A DNA stretch of 64,000 nucleotides, taken from Rhizobium jaguaris (GTDB taxonomy: Bacteria > Pseudomonadota > Alphaproteobacteria > Rhizobiales > Rhizobiaceae). Numbering within the stretch: position 1 is the stretch's first letter; each line of letters starts with the position of its first letter. A program made the translations under genes and the position numbers. Below the pieces are notes generated by a model. The model was given only the letters and a program-made list of their open reading frames with translations, searched no databases and was not told the DNA's origin. The DNA lies in the NCBI RefSeq assembly GCF_003627755.1, contig NZ_CP032694.1, forward strand, positions 1,789,501 through 1,853,500, given 5' to 3'. Of this stretch, positions 20,144-28,592 are shown piece by piece.

Positions 20144-20282
20144 AGTTCCTTTCCAAGTGTCACCAGCGCTTTCGATTTGAATCGATGTGAGCGCCGCGCA
20201 GATAAATTTATGAGTGATGCGGTATGATTTCCATTTGACAGGAAAGGCTAAAATATAAAAATCTCATAGGGATAGAGAGCTT

Positions 20283-21224
20283 TTATAATCCCAGTCTGAA
20301 AGTCGGAGGCGTGGGTGCGTGGCTATGGCAGTCCAGTTGAAGCGAGGCCACCGCCGCCTGGATCGCTGCATCCGTCTCGGCCTCGATGGTGGTTAGCGGC
20401 AGGCGTACTTCGGAATTCATGCCCTTCGTCAGAGACAGGGCATGCTTTACCGTTGCCGGTTCAGGCTCACGTGCAAGCGCCTTGAACAGCGGCCGCAACC
20501 GGTCGTCGATCAGTCGCGCCGCCGGCAGATGGTCGCATCCAGCCGATAGCTGCATGGAGTGGAAAAGCCGCGGCACGACATTGGCAGCGCTCGAAAACGA
20601 ACCCCGACCGCCGGCGATGGTGAACGCAAGCGCTGATGCATCGTGGGTCGTGTAAAGCCCAATCCACTCCGGCAGCAAAGGACGCCAAGTGCCGATGCGG
20701 GCGATATCGCCGCTCCCGTCGGCAATGCCGATGATGGTCGGGATTTCCGCCAGCCGCGCGACCGTCGCGGGCGCAAGGTCGATGGCGGTATGGGCAGGCA
20801 GATTATGGATGATCAGCGGCAGATCGGTGCTGTCGGCCAGCCGTTCGAAATGATGAACCAGGCCTTTCTGGCTTGGCTTCGAATAATAGGGAAGGGTGAC
20901 AAAGGCCGCGGCGGCGCCGAGTTTCCGGGCCTGCTGCGTCTCCTCGATTGTCGTTGCGGTGTCGTTGGTGCCGGTTGCGACGATAACGGGTACCTGGCCC
21001 TCCGCCAACTCGACGCAGATATCGATGATCCGCGCCCGCTCAGGCTCCGTGAGAACCGGTCCTTCACCGGTCAAAGAACAGGCCAACAATCCGTCGACGC
21101 CGCTCAGTAGCTGCCGTTCCACATGTGCCATCAACCCGACGGTATCGATCGCATCGTCGCGAAACGGCGTGACAAGCGCGGTGATGGTGCCACTAACGCG
21201 CCTCTGTAAGGCCGGTCTCCTCAT
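20283..21224 (-). CDS. DapA/dihydrodipicolinate synthase-family protein lacking the Schiff-base lysine
   Basis: A 313-residue protein with the DapA TIM-barrel signature: GTITALVTPFRDDAID, LTGEGPVLTEPER, VIVATGTNDTATTIE and LPYYSKPSQKGLVHHF. Where family members read YNVP-RT and GIKE or GIKD, this one reads HNLPAHT and IGIADGSGD. The lysine that forms the Schiff base is Ala and the catalytic Tyr is His. It therefore should not work as a normal class I aldolase. It stands next to a small membrane protein gene on the same strand. The role is unknown. Confidence 0.8.
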   Translation of the reverse strand: MRRPALQRRVSGTITALVTPFRDDAIDTVGLMAHVERQLLSGVDGLLACSLTGEGPVLTEPERARIIDICVELAEGQVPVIVATGTNDTATTIEETQQARKLGAAAAFVTLPYYSKPSQKGLVHHFERLADSTDLPLIIHNLPAHTAIDLAPATVARLAEIPTIIGIADGSGDIARIGTWRPLLPEWIGLYTTHDASALAFTIAGGRGSFSSAANVVPRLFHSMQLSAGCDHLPAARLIDDRLRPLFKALAREPEPATVKHALSLTKGMNSEVRLPLTTIEAETDAAIQAAVASLQLDCHSHAPTPPTFRLGL

Positions 21225-21238
21225 GATCTTCCGGCCGT

Positions 21239-21466
21239 TCAGAGATAGTGCAGCACGATGAAAAGCTCGAGGCCGCCGAGCAGCAGTCCGAAGGCGAACA
21301 TCGCATAGAAGGTGCGTTTTTCTCGGATCTGCCGGTTGCGCAGCCGGCGTTTCGGTCGGGCGCCGCCGGCCGATGCGGAAGCGGCGGTGCGATAGTGTCT
21401 TTCGTCGCTGTCTCGGACAAGGAAACGGATCGACTCGGTAAGATTGGGGGAATGTGTATCAAGCAT
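21239..21466 (-). CDS. Hypothetical small protein with C-terminal TM helix
   Basis: Read from the ATG at 21466 it has 75 residues: MLDTHSPNLTESIRFLVRDS, a basic middle (RPKRRLRNRQIREKR) and a C-terminal hydrophobic helix (TFYAMFAFGLLLGGLELFIV). An AGAGGT site precedes it. The longer in-frame ORF from 21613 has no signal of its own. It lies 14 bases upstream of the DapA-like gene on the same strand and may be cotranscribed. Similar short proteins are common in rhizobia but unnamed. Confidence 0.55.
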   Translation of the reverse strand: MLDTHSPNLTESIRFLVRDSDERHYRTAASASAGGARPKRRLRNRQIREKRTFYAMFAFGLLLGGLELFIVLHYL

Positions 21467-21735
21467 GGCATGTACCTCTGCATTCGACCCTGACGGTAGC
21501 GCCGGGCGGCATAGGAAATCCATTCGAGCCGAAAGGCGAAGAAATAGGCGAGATATAAAGACGCAAACGTCAATGCGCCTGGGTCGCTGCGCCGCTTCCA
21601 CTGGCGTGGGCAACGTACCGAACCGAGAAGGGTGGGCGGGGAAATAGGGGTGATCATACCCTCGAAAGATGCTCCCATAGCAGGCAGGGCAATCGCATAT
21701 GAGATTAGGGCGCCGCCGCTCTCCTTCTCCCCAGC

Positions 21736-23162
21736 GGGGCTATGGCATTCACACATTTAGAATTGCCTATGGAGTGGAGTTCTGATTCTTCTGCAAAAAG
21801 CAGGAGAATTAAGCGATGGGTGATTTGAGCCTGGGACGGTTTGGCGACCGTCGCTTGGAAAAAGGGGGGTGTTCTTGCTGGAGCGCCTTGTTGAGACGGC
21901 TGGCCAGGGGATGCGGGTGCGCAAGCTCGGCGGCAATCGGGCTGGAGAGATCCGCTTGAGCCGGTTTTTGCGCAATGATGCGGTTGATCCGCAGGCGATG
22001 ATCGATGCGGCGGCGTTGCGCACGGCCAGCCGTTGCGCGGATCGGCATATCTTGGCCATTCAGGATACGACGGTGGTGCGCTCCGGCGGCGGTGGCGGTC
22101 TTTACCTGCATGCGATGATCGGGGTCGATGCGGATGATGGCGCGATCATCGGCGCGATCCATGGGCAGTTTTTAAGCCGCGACAAAGGCAAGCGCGGCAC
22201 GCAGCGCGCGCGTCCGATCGAGGAGAAGGAAAGCTATCGCTGGCTGGAGGGCGCCGACCGCGCCGCGCAGGTTTGCGCGGCCGCGCGCCACATCACCGTC
22301 ATCGCCGACCGCGAAAGCGATATCTACGAGGCCTTCACCCGACGGCCCGCCAATGTCGATCTCGTCATCCGGATGGCTTGGGATCGCAGCTTCGGTAAGG
22401 ACCAGCCGTCGCTGTTGGCCATGGCGGACGCCTTGCCGGTTGCGGCAAGCCTGGCCTTCACGCTGCCGGCCAAGCCGGGCCGCAAAGAGCGCGACGCGCA
22501 GTTGGCGATCCGCTTCAGTGCGGTGACATTGCCGCGCCCGAAGAATGGCATCTACAACAACGTCCCGGATGGTGTGCGCCTCTTTCTGGTGGATGTGCGC
22601 GAGAGCGCACCGCCGCCGGGCGAGACGCCGATCCATTGGCGGCTGCTGACAACCTACGAGGTGTCGGATGCAGGCCAGGCGGCGGCGGTCATCGCCCTTT
22701 ATCGCCGCCGCTGGGCAATCGAGCAATTGTTCCGCACCCTGAAGACGCAGGGCTTTGATATCGAAGCCCTGCGCATCGAGGACGAGGTGCCGCTGAGCAA
22801 TCTAGTGATGGCCGCCTTCGTCGCGGCCGTGATTGTGCAGCAACTGGTGCATTCGCGCGACGGCGCTCCTCCGGGCGGCGCCTTGCGCCCCATCGAAGAC
22901 GCCTTCGAGCCGAGCGACCGGCCGCTTCTGGAAGCCTTCAGCGCCAAGCTGGAGGGCACGACCGCCAGACAGAAGAACCCTCATCCCAAAGGCTCGCTGG
23001 CCTATGCCGCCTGGGTCTGCGCCCGCCTCGGCGGTTGGACCGGCTACTACGGCAAGCCGGGCCCAATCGTCATGCTCGACGGCTGGCAACAGTTCCAAGC
23101 AGCCAAGCGCGGCGTATCCCTTCTCCTCTCCGCTTGCGACTATGTGTGAATCTAATAGCCCC
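21736..23162 (+). mobile_element. IS4-family insertion sequence, copy 2
   Basis: A 1427-base element with the same ends and orientation as the copy at 13155-14581, offset by 8581 bases. Reading both, I found no difference. It splits a CCTTCTCCCC...GGGGAGAAGG palindrome: CTTCTCCCCAGC lies on its left and CAGGGGAGAAGG on its right. No exact target duplication is evident. Confidence 0.88.
21816..23149 (+). CDS. IS4-family transposase (frameshifted or frameshift-programmed), copy 2
   Basis: Matches copy 1 residue for residue: an N-terminal piece MGDLSLGRFGDRRLEKGG from the ATG at 21816, then a -1 frame change at the A5G6 run (21859-21869), then 426 residues from 21869 carrying IQDTTVV, IADRESDIYEAF and YRRRWAIEQLFRTLK. 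The shared frameshift means either both copies descend from one defective element or the site is used for ribosomal or transcriptional slippage. Confidence 0.82.
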
Positions 23163-23164
23163 CA

Positions 23165-23308
23165 GGGGAGAAGGTGCCCGATAGGGCGGATGAGGGGGCG
23201 AGGAGCAAAGCGACGAGAGCCTTGAGCGGCAAGCGAAAGGCAATCCTTCCGATGCCGCTATCCCCCTCATCCGACCCTTCGGGCCACCTTCTCCCCGAGG
23301 GGAGAAGG
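23165..23308. repeat. RIME-type palindromic repeat
   Basis: The outer arms GGGGAGAAGGTGCCCGATAG... (from 23165, ending in GGATGAGGGGG near 23198) and CCCCCTCATCCGACCC...CCTTCTCCCC (23262-23296) are imperfect inverted repeats of about 34 bases. A second palindrome, CCTTCTCCCCGAGGGGAGAAGG, follows at 23287-23308. This is the mosaic repeat into which IS4 copy 2 inserted. Confidence 0.7.
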
Positions 23309-23382
23309 AACTTTCGGTGCTGATCCGCCCCATATGCGATTGCTCTCCACAGCAGGGAGCGCCATCAGAGGCAGTGACGGAC

Positions 23383-24393
23383 TTATCCCGCCACCCGCAA
23401 GTTCTCCCGGTCCAATTGCGTCACCAGCGCCAGGATTGTCGACGAGGTTGGCGTTGCGACACCGGCGAGCCTGCCGAGCGCGACGACCATGCCGACCAGC
23501 GGCGTGATTTCCAGCGCTTTGCCGGCCAGGAGATCCTGCAGCATCGAGGTGCGCACCGGGCCGATCTGGCGGGAGCGTTCGAGGCGTTCTTCGACGGAAA
23601 TCGCCAGACGCGAGCCCAGGCTTTCCGCGACCGCTTTCACCTCGTTCATCACCTGCCCCACCATGGCCGACAGGGCAGGGTTGCTCATGATATCGGACAT
23701 CAGTGCCCGGGTCAGCGCGCTGATCGGATTGAAGGCGGCATTGCCCATCAGCTTGCTCCAGATCTCGTCGCGAATGCGCGGCGAGATCGAGATATTGATA
23801 CCGGCCTGCTTCAGCAAAGCCGCGATTGTTTCGATGTCGCCGGTTGCCTCGCCGGAGGGTTCTCCGAGGACGAAATGGCCGTTGTTACTGAGCCTGATCT
23901 CACCGGGATTGACGACCTCGGCGCCCTGATAGGCGACGCAGCCGATGACGCGCTCAGGCCCGATCGACCGCCAGAGATCGCCGTTCGGATCGAGCTCCTC
24001 GATCTGGCGTTCGGCATGACCACTCTGCTCATCCCGATGAAAATACCACCAAGGTATGCCGTTCAGCACCATCACGACACGTGTGCCGGCATGCAGGAGT
24101 TTCGCTAGACCGGGTACTGCCGCGCCGAGCTGGTGACCCTTAAGTCCCGTTATCACCAGGTCCTGTGGCGGCAGCTCCGCCGCATCGTCGGTTGCGGTCA
24201 CCCGCGCCACCAGCGGACTGGCTGCTCCGGCCTCCCAGACGCGCATGCCATGCGTACGAATGCCTTCCAGATGGCCGCCGCGCGCGACGACTGAAACGGT
24301 TACCTGCTCCCTCAGCCCCAAAGCCAGTTTCGCTGCAATCGCGCCGCCAAGCGCGCCGGCGCCGTAGATGCAGATAGTCTTGATTGATGCCAT
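23383..24393 (-). CDS. 2-dehydropantoate 2-reductase family protein
   Basis: A 336-residue NADP-dependent reductase of the ApbA/PanE fold. It has an N-terminal Rossmann motif ICIYGAGALGGAIAAKLA, the NGIPWWYF segment and the conserved catalytic region IRDEIWSKLMGNAAFNPISAL. Rhizobia carry several paralogues, so it may act on ketopantoate in coenzyme A synthesis or on another 2-oxoacid; I do not assign panE. It is monocistronic. Confidence 0.85.
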   Translation of the reverse strand: MASIKTICIYGAGALGGAIAAKLALGLREQVTVSVVARGGHLEGIRTHGMRVWEAGAASPLVARVTATDDAAELPPQDLVITGLKGHQLGAAVPGLAKLLHAGTRVVMVLNGIPWWYFHRDEQSGHAERQIEELDPNGDLWRSIGPERVIGCVAYQGAEVVNPGEIRLSNNGHFVLGEPSGEATGDIETIAALLKQAGINISISPRIRDEIWSKLMGNAAFNPISALTRALMSDIMSNPALSAMVGQVMNEVKAVAESLGSRLAISVEERLERSRQIGPVRTSMLQDLLAGKALEITPLVGMVVALGRLAGVATPTSSTILALVTQLDRENLRVAG

Positions 24394-24729
24394 GGCCTTG
24401 ATCTCCGGGTCTGCAGCGATCCGAGCAAGTTAGGTCATCTCCATGATTTGGCGAGCAGTTTATTGAGGTAATCGCAAGAATCTGCCGATTTTTCCCATGG
24501 TGGCTCAACCGGCAAAGAGGCCAAATCAGGAGTCCGCTCGATGTTACATCTCCTCAATGGGCTCTCGCTATCTTGCCGTGTATTGGAATTGAACGATGGA
24601 TTGCAGTTTGGGTTGAAATCCGCCCGGCCTTCGTTCACATTGACGAGGACGAGGGATTTTCAGCTTATTTCATGACCGAGTCTGAGCCCAAATGCGCCTG
24701 ATCCGGCACAGGACCCGGCCGAGTTGCCA
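24394..24729. other. Intergenic region upstream of the SARP/TPR regulator
   Basis: This 336-base gap separates the divergent reductase and regulator genes. I see no gene, terminator or clear operator. Short ORFs that enter it are extensions of neighbours or shadows. Confidence 0.4.
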
Positions 24730-26676
24730 ATGGACCTCGCCTCTACGGATTTCTCGATGACGTTTTCGCTGCGAACATTCGGTGGTTTGAAGCTTCTGGA
24801 CAGCGACGGTCATGATGTCGCTTTTCCGGAGAAGGGTCTGTTGATCCTCTGCTATCTGCTCGCGGATTCGATGGAGCGAGAACTTCGCGGCACGATGGCG
24901 CATTTCCTTTGGGGACACGATGATTACGGCAGTGCACAGGTAAACCTGCGCAAACTGGTTTCGAGGATAAAGAGCCGTCAAGCCGAATTGGGTGTGGAAT
25001 TCCTTCGCTTCACCGAAACGGTGATCGAATTTGAACCGTCGTCGCTCGCTTCGGATATGTCGTTCACGGACGACGGGACCGATCAGCCGTTTTCAAAGCT
25101 GGCGCTACTGGTGAAGACGCTGGAATCCGATTTCCTGGCGGGAGCCAATTGCCAGAGCCCGGTTTTCCGCCGCTGGCTCCGGGCACAGAAAAGCCGGCAT
25201 GCCGCGCTTCTGAAGGAGACCTTGACCATCGCCGCAGCAAGGGCGGTTGCGAAGGAAGAGGTTGCGCTTGTGAAGGAGACGGCTCTGCTGATCTTCAGCG
25301 CGGATTCCGAAGATACGGATATCCACCGGATGCTGTTGAATATCTTCGATGCGGCGGGGGAGGTGGAGTATTTTCGACAGATATTCGAGGGACGTGGCGA
25401 GCTTCTGGCTTCCTGGTCGCGGCTGAGGGCCAAATCTTCTCCGGTTCTGGAGCAGGTTCGCGAGACCGGTTCGATGCCGGTGTCCAAGGCAGCGGCCGAG
25501 ATGGCGCCGAAGATCAAAATACCACGTCTAATCTTGCTTCCGCCCAGCAATTACAGCCGCAACAGCGGTGGGGCAATGATTGCCGCGTCTCTCATCGAAG
25601 ATATCACCATCGGCTTCTGCGCGCTGAACAGCCTGCAAGTGATCGCCCCTTATACCGCCGTTCAGATTAGCCGGCAAAAAGACGAAGATCCGCTCGTGAC
25701 ATTCGAGCGGCACGATATCTCGTATATTCTGGACACGCGATTAAGCGGACAAGACGGCGAGATGTCGCTGTTTTCGCAACTGATAGAACTTGCCAGCCAT
25801 GAAATCGTCTGGGCGGAGCGTTTCAGTCTGGAACTGTCGTCCCTCCTGCGCCAAAGACGGGATATTTCCCGGCGCATCGCGCTTTCCGTAGCGAGCCAGA
25901 TCGAGCGCCACGAAATGATGCGGTCCCATTTCGAGGAAAAACCAACGGCCTATCACCGCTATCTCATGGGGCGGCGATATCTTAACCGTCTGACGCTGCC
26001 GAACTTGCAGCGGGCGCGCAAGGAGCTGAAAGCGTCCCTTGAGGAAAGCGAGAACTTCGCTTTGGCGCTGAGTTCCATTGCCCGAACCTATTCGAAAGAA
26101 TGGTTGCTGACGGCGCGCGGCGATGTCGACCTGCTGAAATCGGCCGAAAAATTTGCGATGCAAGCGATTGCGGCGCGCCACAATATGGCCGATGGCTATC
26201 GCGAACTCGGTGTCGCAAAGGTGCTGCAAGGGGCGATCGACGAGAGTGTCGAGGCACTGGAACTGGCCGAGACGCTGAGCCCCCACTATGCCGATGTCAT
26301 TGCAGACCACGCCGACACGCTGGTGCATTTCTCACGTCCAGATCTTGCCCTGCAGAAGATCGAACGCGCTATCGAGCTTAACCCCTTGAGCCCGGACTCC
26401 TACCTATGGACCGCCTCGGGCGCCAGCTATTGCCTCGGCCATTTTGAAGGCGCGCTCGGCTATATCGACAGGATGGCCGACCCCAGTCTGGTGGACAGAC
26501 TTTCGGCAGCAAGCTGGGCGATGCTGGGCAATGGAGACAAAGCAAACTTCTTTGTGCGCAGAGTGCGCGAGACCAATCCTAACTTTGATGTCGACAAATG
26601 GCTGTCTGTCGTGCCGCTGAAAGAACAATGGCAGAAAGACATTTATCGCGAAGGCCTAAAGAAAGCAGGATTTTAG
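24730..26676 (+). CDS. SARP-like transcriptional regulator with TolB-like and TPR regions
   Basis: A 648-residue protein from the ATG at 24730 (alternative ATG at 24757, MTFSLRTFGGLKLL). The N-terminus (about 10-100) has the SARP/OmpR-type winged-helix pattern: LRTFGGLKLLDSDGHDVAFP, then the GTMAHFLWGHDD and QVNLRKLVSRIK segments. A BTAD-like helical region follows, then a TolB/FlgO-like domain (IPRLILLPPSNYSRNSGG, SLIEDITIGFCALNSLQVIA) near 260-400 and TPR repeats to the C-terminus. No membrane segment is visible. It is probably an activator that senses a ligand or partner through its C-terminal half. Target genes are unknown. Confidence 0.78.
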   Translation: MDLASTDFSMTFSLRTFGGLKLLDSDGHDVAFPEKGLLILCYLLADSMERELRGTMAHFLWGHDDYGSAQVNLRKLVSRIKSRQAELGVEFLRFTETVIEFEPSSLASDMSFTDDGTDQPFSKLALLVKTLESDFLAGANCQSPVFRRWLRAQKSRHAALLKETLTIAAARAVAKEEVALVKETALLIFSADSEDTDIHRMLLNIFDAAGEVEYFRQIFEGRGELLASWSRLRAKSSPVLEQVRETGSMPVSKAAAEMAPKIKIPRLILLPPSNYSRNSGGAMIAASLIEDITIGFCALNSLQVIAPYTAVQISRQKDEDPLVTFERHDISYILDTRLSGQDGEMSLFSQLIELASHEIVWAERFSLELSSLLRQRRDISRRIALSVASQIERHEMMRSHFEEKPTAYHRYLMGRRYLNRLTLPNLQRARKELKASLEESENFALALSSIARTYSKEWLLTARGDVDLLKSAEKFAMQAIAARHNMADGYRELGVAKVLQGAIDESVEALELAETLSPHYADVIADHADTLVHFSRPDLALQKIERAIELNPLSPDSYLWTASGASYCLGHFEGALGYIDRMADPSLVDRLSAASWAMLGNGDKANFFVRRVRETNPNFDVDKWLSVVPLKEQWQKDIYREGLKKAGF

Positions 26677-26718
26677 CAGACAGTTTTCAAGCCAAACCGT
26701 AACGAAAGGAATATCGGC

Positions 26719-26937
26719 ATGGCAAGAGTTGTTGTTATCGGCATTGCAGGAGAAGAAGGTCTGTGGGTAGCCGATCTAGATGCGGGAACCGTCACGCCCC
26801 TCCATCCACCCAAGGCCGGAGCGCTTAAGACCGTTGTTGACCTCAGGGCGAGTGGTGCCTCCGTCATCAAGGACGTTGATGTGGCCGTGACAGTCAAGTC
26901 GGCGCATGCCGCGGTTTCGGGCCATCTCGACGGCTGA
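26719..26937 (+). CDS. Hypothetical 72-residue protein
   Basis: Starts 42 bases after the regulator stop, with GAAAGG upstream, and is closed by a strong hairpin terminator. The sequence (MARVVVIGIAGEEGLWVADL, then DAGTVTPLHPPKAGALKTVV) has no signal peptide or Cys. It is rich in Val, Ala and Gly and ends in SGHLDG. It looks like a genuine cotranscribed small protein. I do not recognise a family. A role as effector or target of the upstream regulator is only a guess from position. Confidence 0.65.
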   Translation: MARVVVIGIAGEEGLWVADLDAGTVTPLHPPKAGALKTVVDLRASGASVIKDVDVAVTVKSAHAAVSGHLDG

Positions 26938-26944
26938 GTGACAT

Positions 26945-26983
26945 AAGAGGAGAAGTGCCGTTCAAAGGGCACTTCTCCTCTTT
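26945..26983 (+). terminator. Intrinsic terminator after the 72-residue protein gene
   Basis: GAGGAGAAGTGCC (26947-26959) pairs perfectly with GGCACTTCTCCTC (26968-26980), extended by flanking AA and TT, and followed by TTT. It separates the regulator unit from the four-gene operon at 27144. Confidence 0.85.
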
Positions 26984-27143
26984 CAGAGCGAATGTGAGGT
27001 TAGAGCCGGGCGTCGTCCGCTCGGGCTATTCTTTACCACAATCTCATTTTAACCTCGGCGGCAACGCTGGACCAGAAACAACCAGTGCGGTATCGGTTTG
27101 TGGATGGTCCTTTTAAAGTTGATCCTGTCGCTGGGGAAGATCA

Positions 27144-28592
27144 GTGCGTTTCGAAGCTTTAAACCGCCTCTGGGAGACCGTTCGGGAGACCAGCCATGAC
27201 TATCGGGCCTCTACCGACGTATTTCCCGTTGTCGATGTCGAGAAGCTGAGCACGACGCTCGGCCTCAAGGAGAAGGGTGCGACCAGCGGCGGCCTCAACC
27301 GGCCGGGGCAAAGCGCCCAGTCCTACGATGAGGCCGAGCAGCGCGTCATCGCCTGGGTCGAGGCGGAGAAAAAAAGCTCCTATCAGGTCCTCGAAGACCA
27401 ATTTCAGACTTTCGACCGCCGCCTGCGCAACCTCGATTTCGAAGGGCAATTCGGTCTGATCCGGCAGGCGAATGCGTCCAGCGTTTCGGATTTCAAGGCG
27501 GAGGTTGCAAGTGGCGTCGACGAGCTGCACGGCCTGCGCCGCAATCTGAAGACCGCCGAAGACGAGATGGTGGACTTCAAGTCCCGGCATAAGCTGCAGC
27601 GGGCCGCGAAGGTCTCCAGCAAGGCGGCCTGGGGCTTCAAGGTCGCGCTGATCATCTTCCTCATTCTCATCGAGATGGTGATGAATGGCAGCTTCCTTGC
27701 CAAGGGGAGCGAGCAGGGGATTGTCGGCGGCGTCACGGAGGCGGCCGCATTCGCCTTCCTGAACATAGGCGCCGCCCTGATGTTTTCCTTCTTCTGCGTT
27801 CGCTTCCTCGTGCACCGGTCGTTTTTCTTTAAGCTGCTCGGTCTCCTCGGCTTGGTCGCCTATGTCGCCGTGGCACTCGCGATCAACATCGCGCTGGCGC
27901 ATTACCGCGAAGTGTCGGCAACCATTCTCACCGGTGCCGGAACGGAAGTGATGCAGCGGCTGAAGACCGCGCCGCTGGGGCTGCAGGAGCTGAATTCCTG
28001 GATGTTGTTTGCCGTCGGCCTGATGTTCTCGCTATTCGCCTTCATCGACGGCTGTTACCTGACCGATCCCTATCCGGGGTTCTCCGGCGTACAGAAACGG
28101 CTCGATGCAGCGAGAAGCAATTACATCGACCGCAAGCTCGATCTGATCGACGATCTCCGGGATATCCGTGACGAACATAATGGCAAGATCGAAGAGATCA
28201 TCCGCGATCTCAGCATGCGTCGGCAGGAAACCGCCGCTATCATCGCTCATCGCGCCAGAACGGCCGGCCTCTTCGCCGAGCATCAAAATCATCTCGAACG
28301 CACTGCCAACACGCTTCTGACGATCTATCGCGAGGCGAACAGGAGCACGCGCACGGAACCGGAGCCCACCTACTTCGCATCCCACTATCAGCTTGAGCGC
28401 CTGACGCCGGTTCTGCACACCGACGAGGAATGGGACGACAAGGTGCTCGGCGAGCGCATTCAGAACGCCCAGGCCGAGTTGACCCAGCAGATCAAGCGGA
28501 TCGGCGACGAGTTCGAAAGCGCCATCGAGAAATATCATAAGCTCGACAATCTTTTCCCGGAGGGCATCATTGGCACGACGCAAGCGGCGTAG
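27144..28592 (+). CDS. Four-TM coiled-coil membrane protein, first gene of MotAB-like operon
   Basis: A 482-residue protein from a GTG at 27144 with GGGGAAG upstream. A long polar N-terminal region, partly coiled coil (about 60-160), is followed by four TM helices (about 163-182, 198-222, 228-252, 283-305). A second long helical region, rich in Arg/Glu/Asp (about 315-470), follows. I recognise no named family. It overlaps the next gene by 23 bases. Together with the MotA- and MotB-like genes downstream it suggests a multi-protein inner-membrane complex; its helical arms may be a scaffold or sensor. Confidence 0.75.
   Translation: MRFEALNRLWETVRETSHDYRASTDVFPVVDVEKLSTTLGLKEKGATSGGLNRPGQSAQSYDEAEQRVIAWVEAEKKSSYQVLEDQFQTFDRRLRNLDFEGQFGLIRQANASSVSDFKAEVASGVDELHGLRRNLKTAEDEMVDFKSRHKLQRAAKVSSKAAWGFKVALIIFLILIEMVMNGSFLAKGSEQGIVGGVTEAAAFAFLNIGAALMFSFFCVRFLVHRSFFFKLLGLLGLVAYVAVALAINIALAHYREVSATILTGAGTEVMQRLKTAPLGLQELNSWMLFAVGLMFSLFAFIDGCYLTDPYPGFSGVQKRLDAARSNYIDRKLDLIDDLRDIRDEHNGKIEEIIRDLSMRRQETAAIIAHRARTAGLFAEHQNHLERTANTLLTIYREANRSTRTEPEPTYFASHYQLERLTPVLHTDEEWDDKVLGERIQNAQAELTQQIKRIGDEFESAIEKYHKLDNLFPEGIIGTTQAA

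Larger units (their letters stand above)
21685..23343. repeat. MITE-like repeat interrupted by IS4 copy 2
   Basis: GCAATCGCATATG at 21689-21701 is exactly inverted at 23331-23343. The left end, CAGGGCAATCGCATATGAG (21685-21703), closely matches the left tip of the ISAs1 element at 14592. Inside are REP/RIME palindromes, including 23165-23308. Subtracting the 1427-base IS4 copy leaves about 228 bases, a plausible non-autonomous element mobilised by an ISAs1-type transposase. That mobilisation is inference. Confidence 0.5.
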
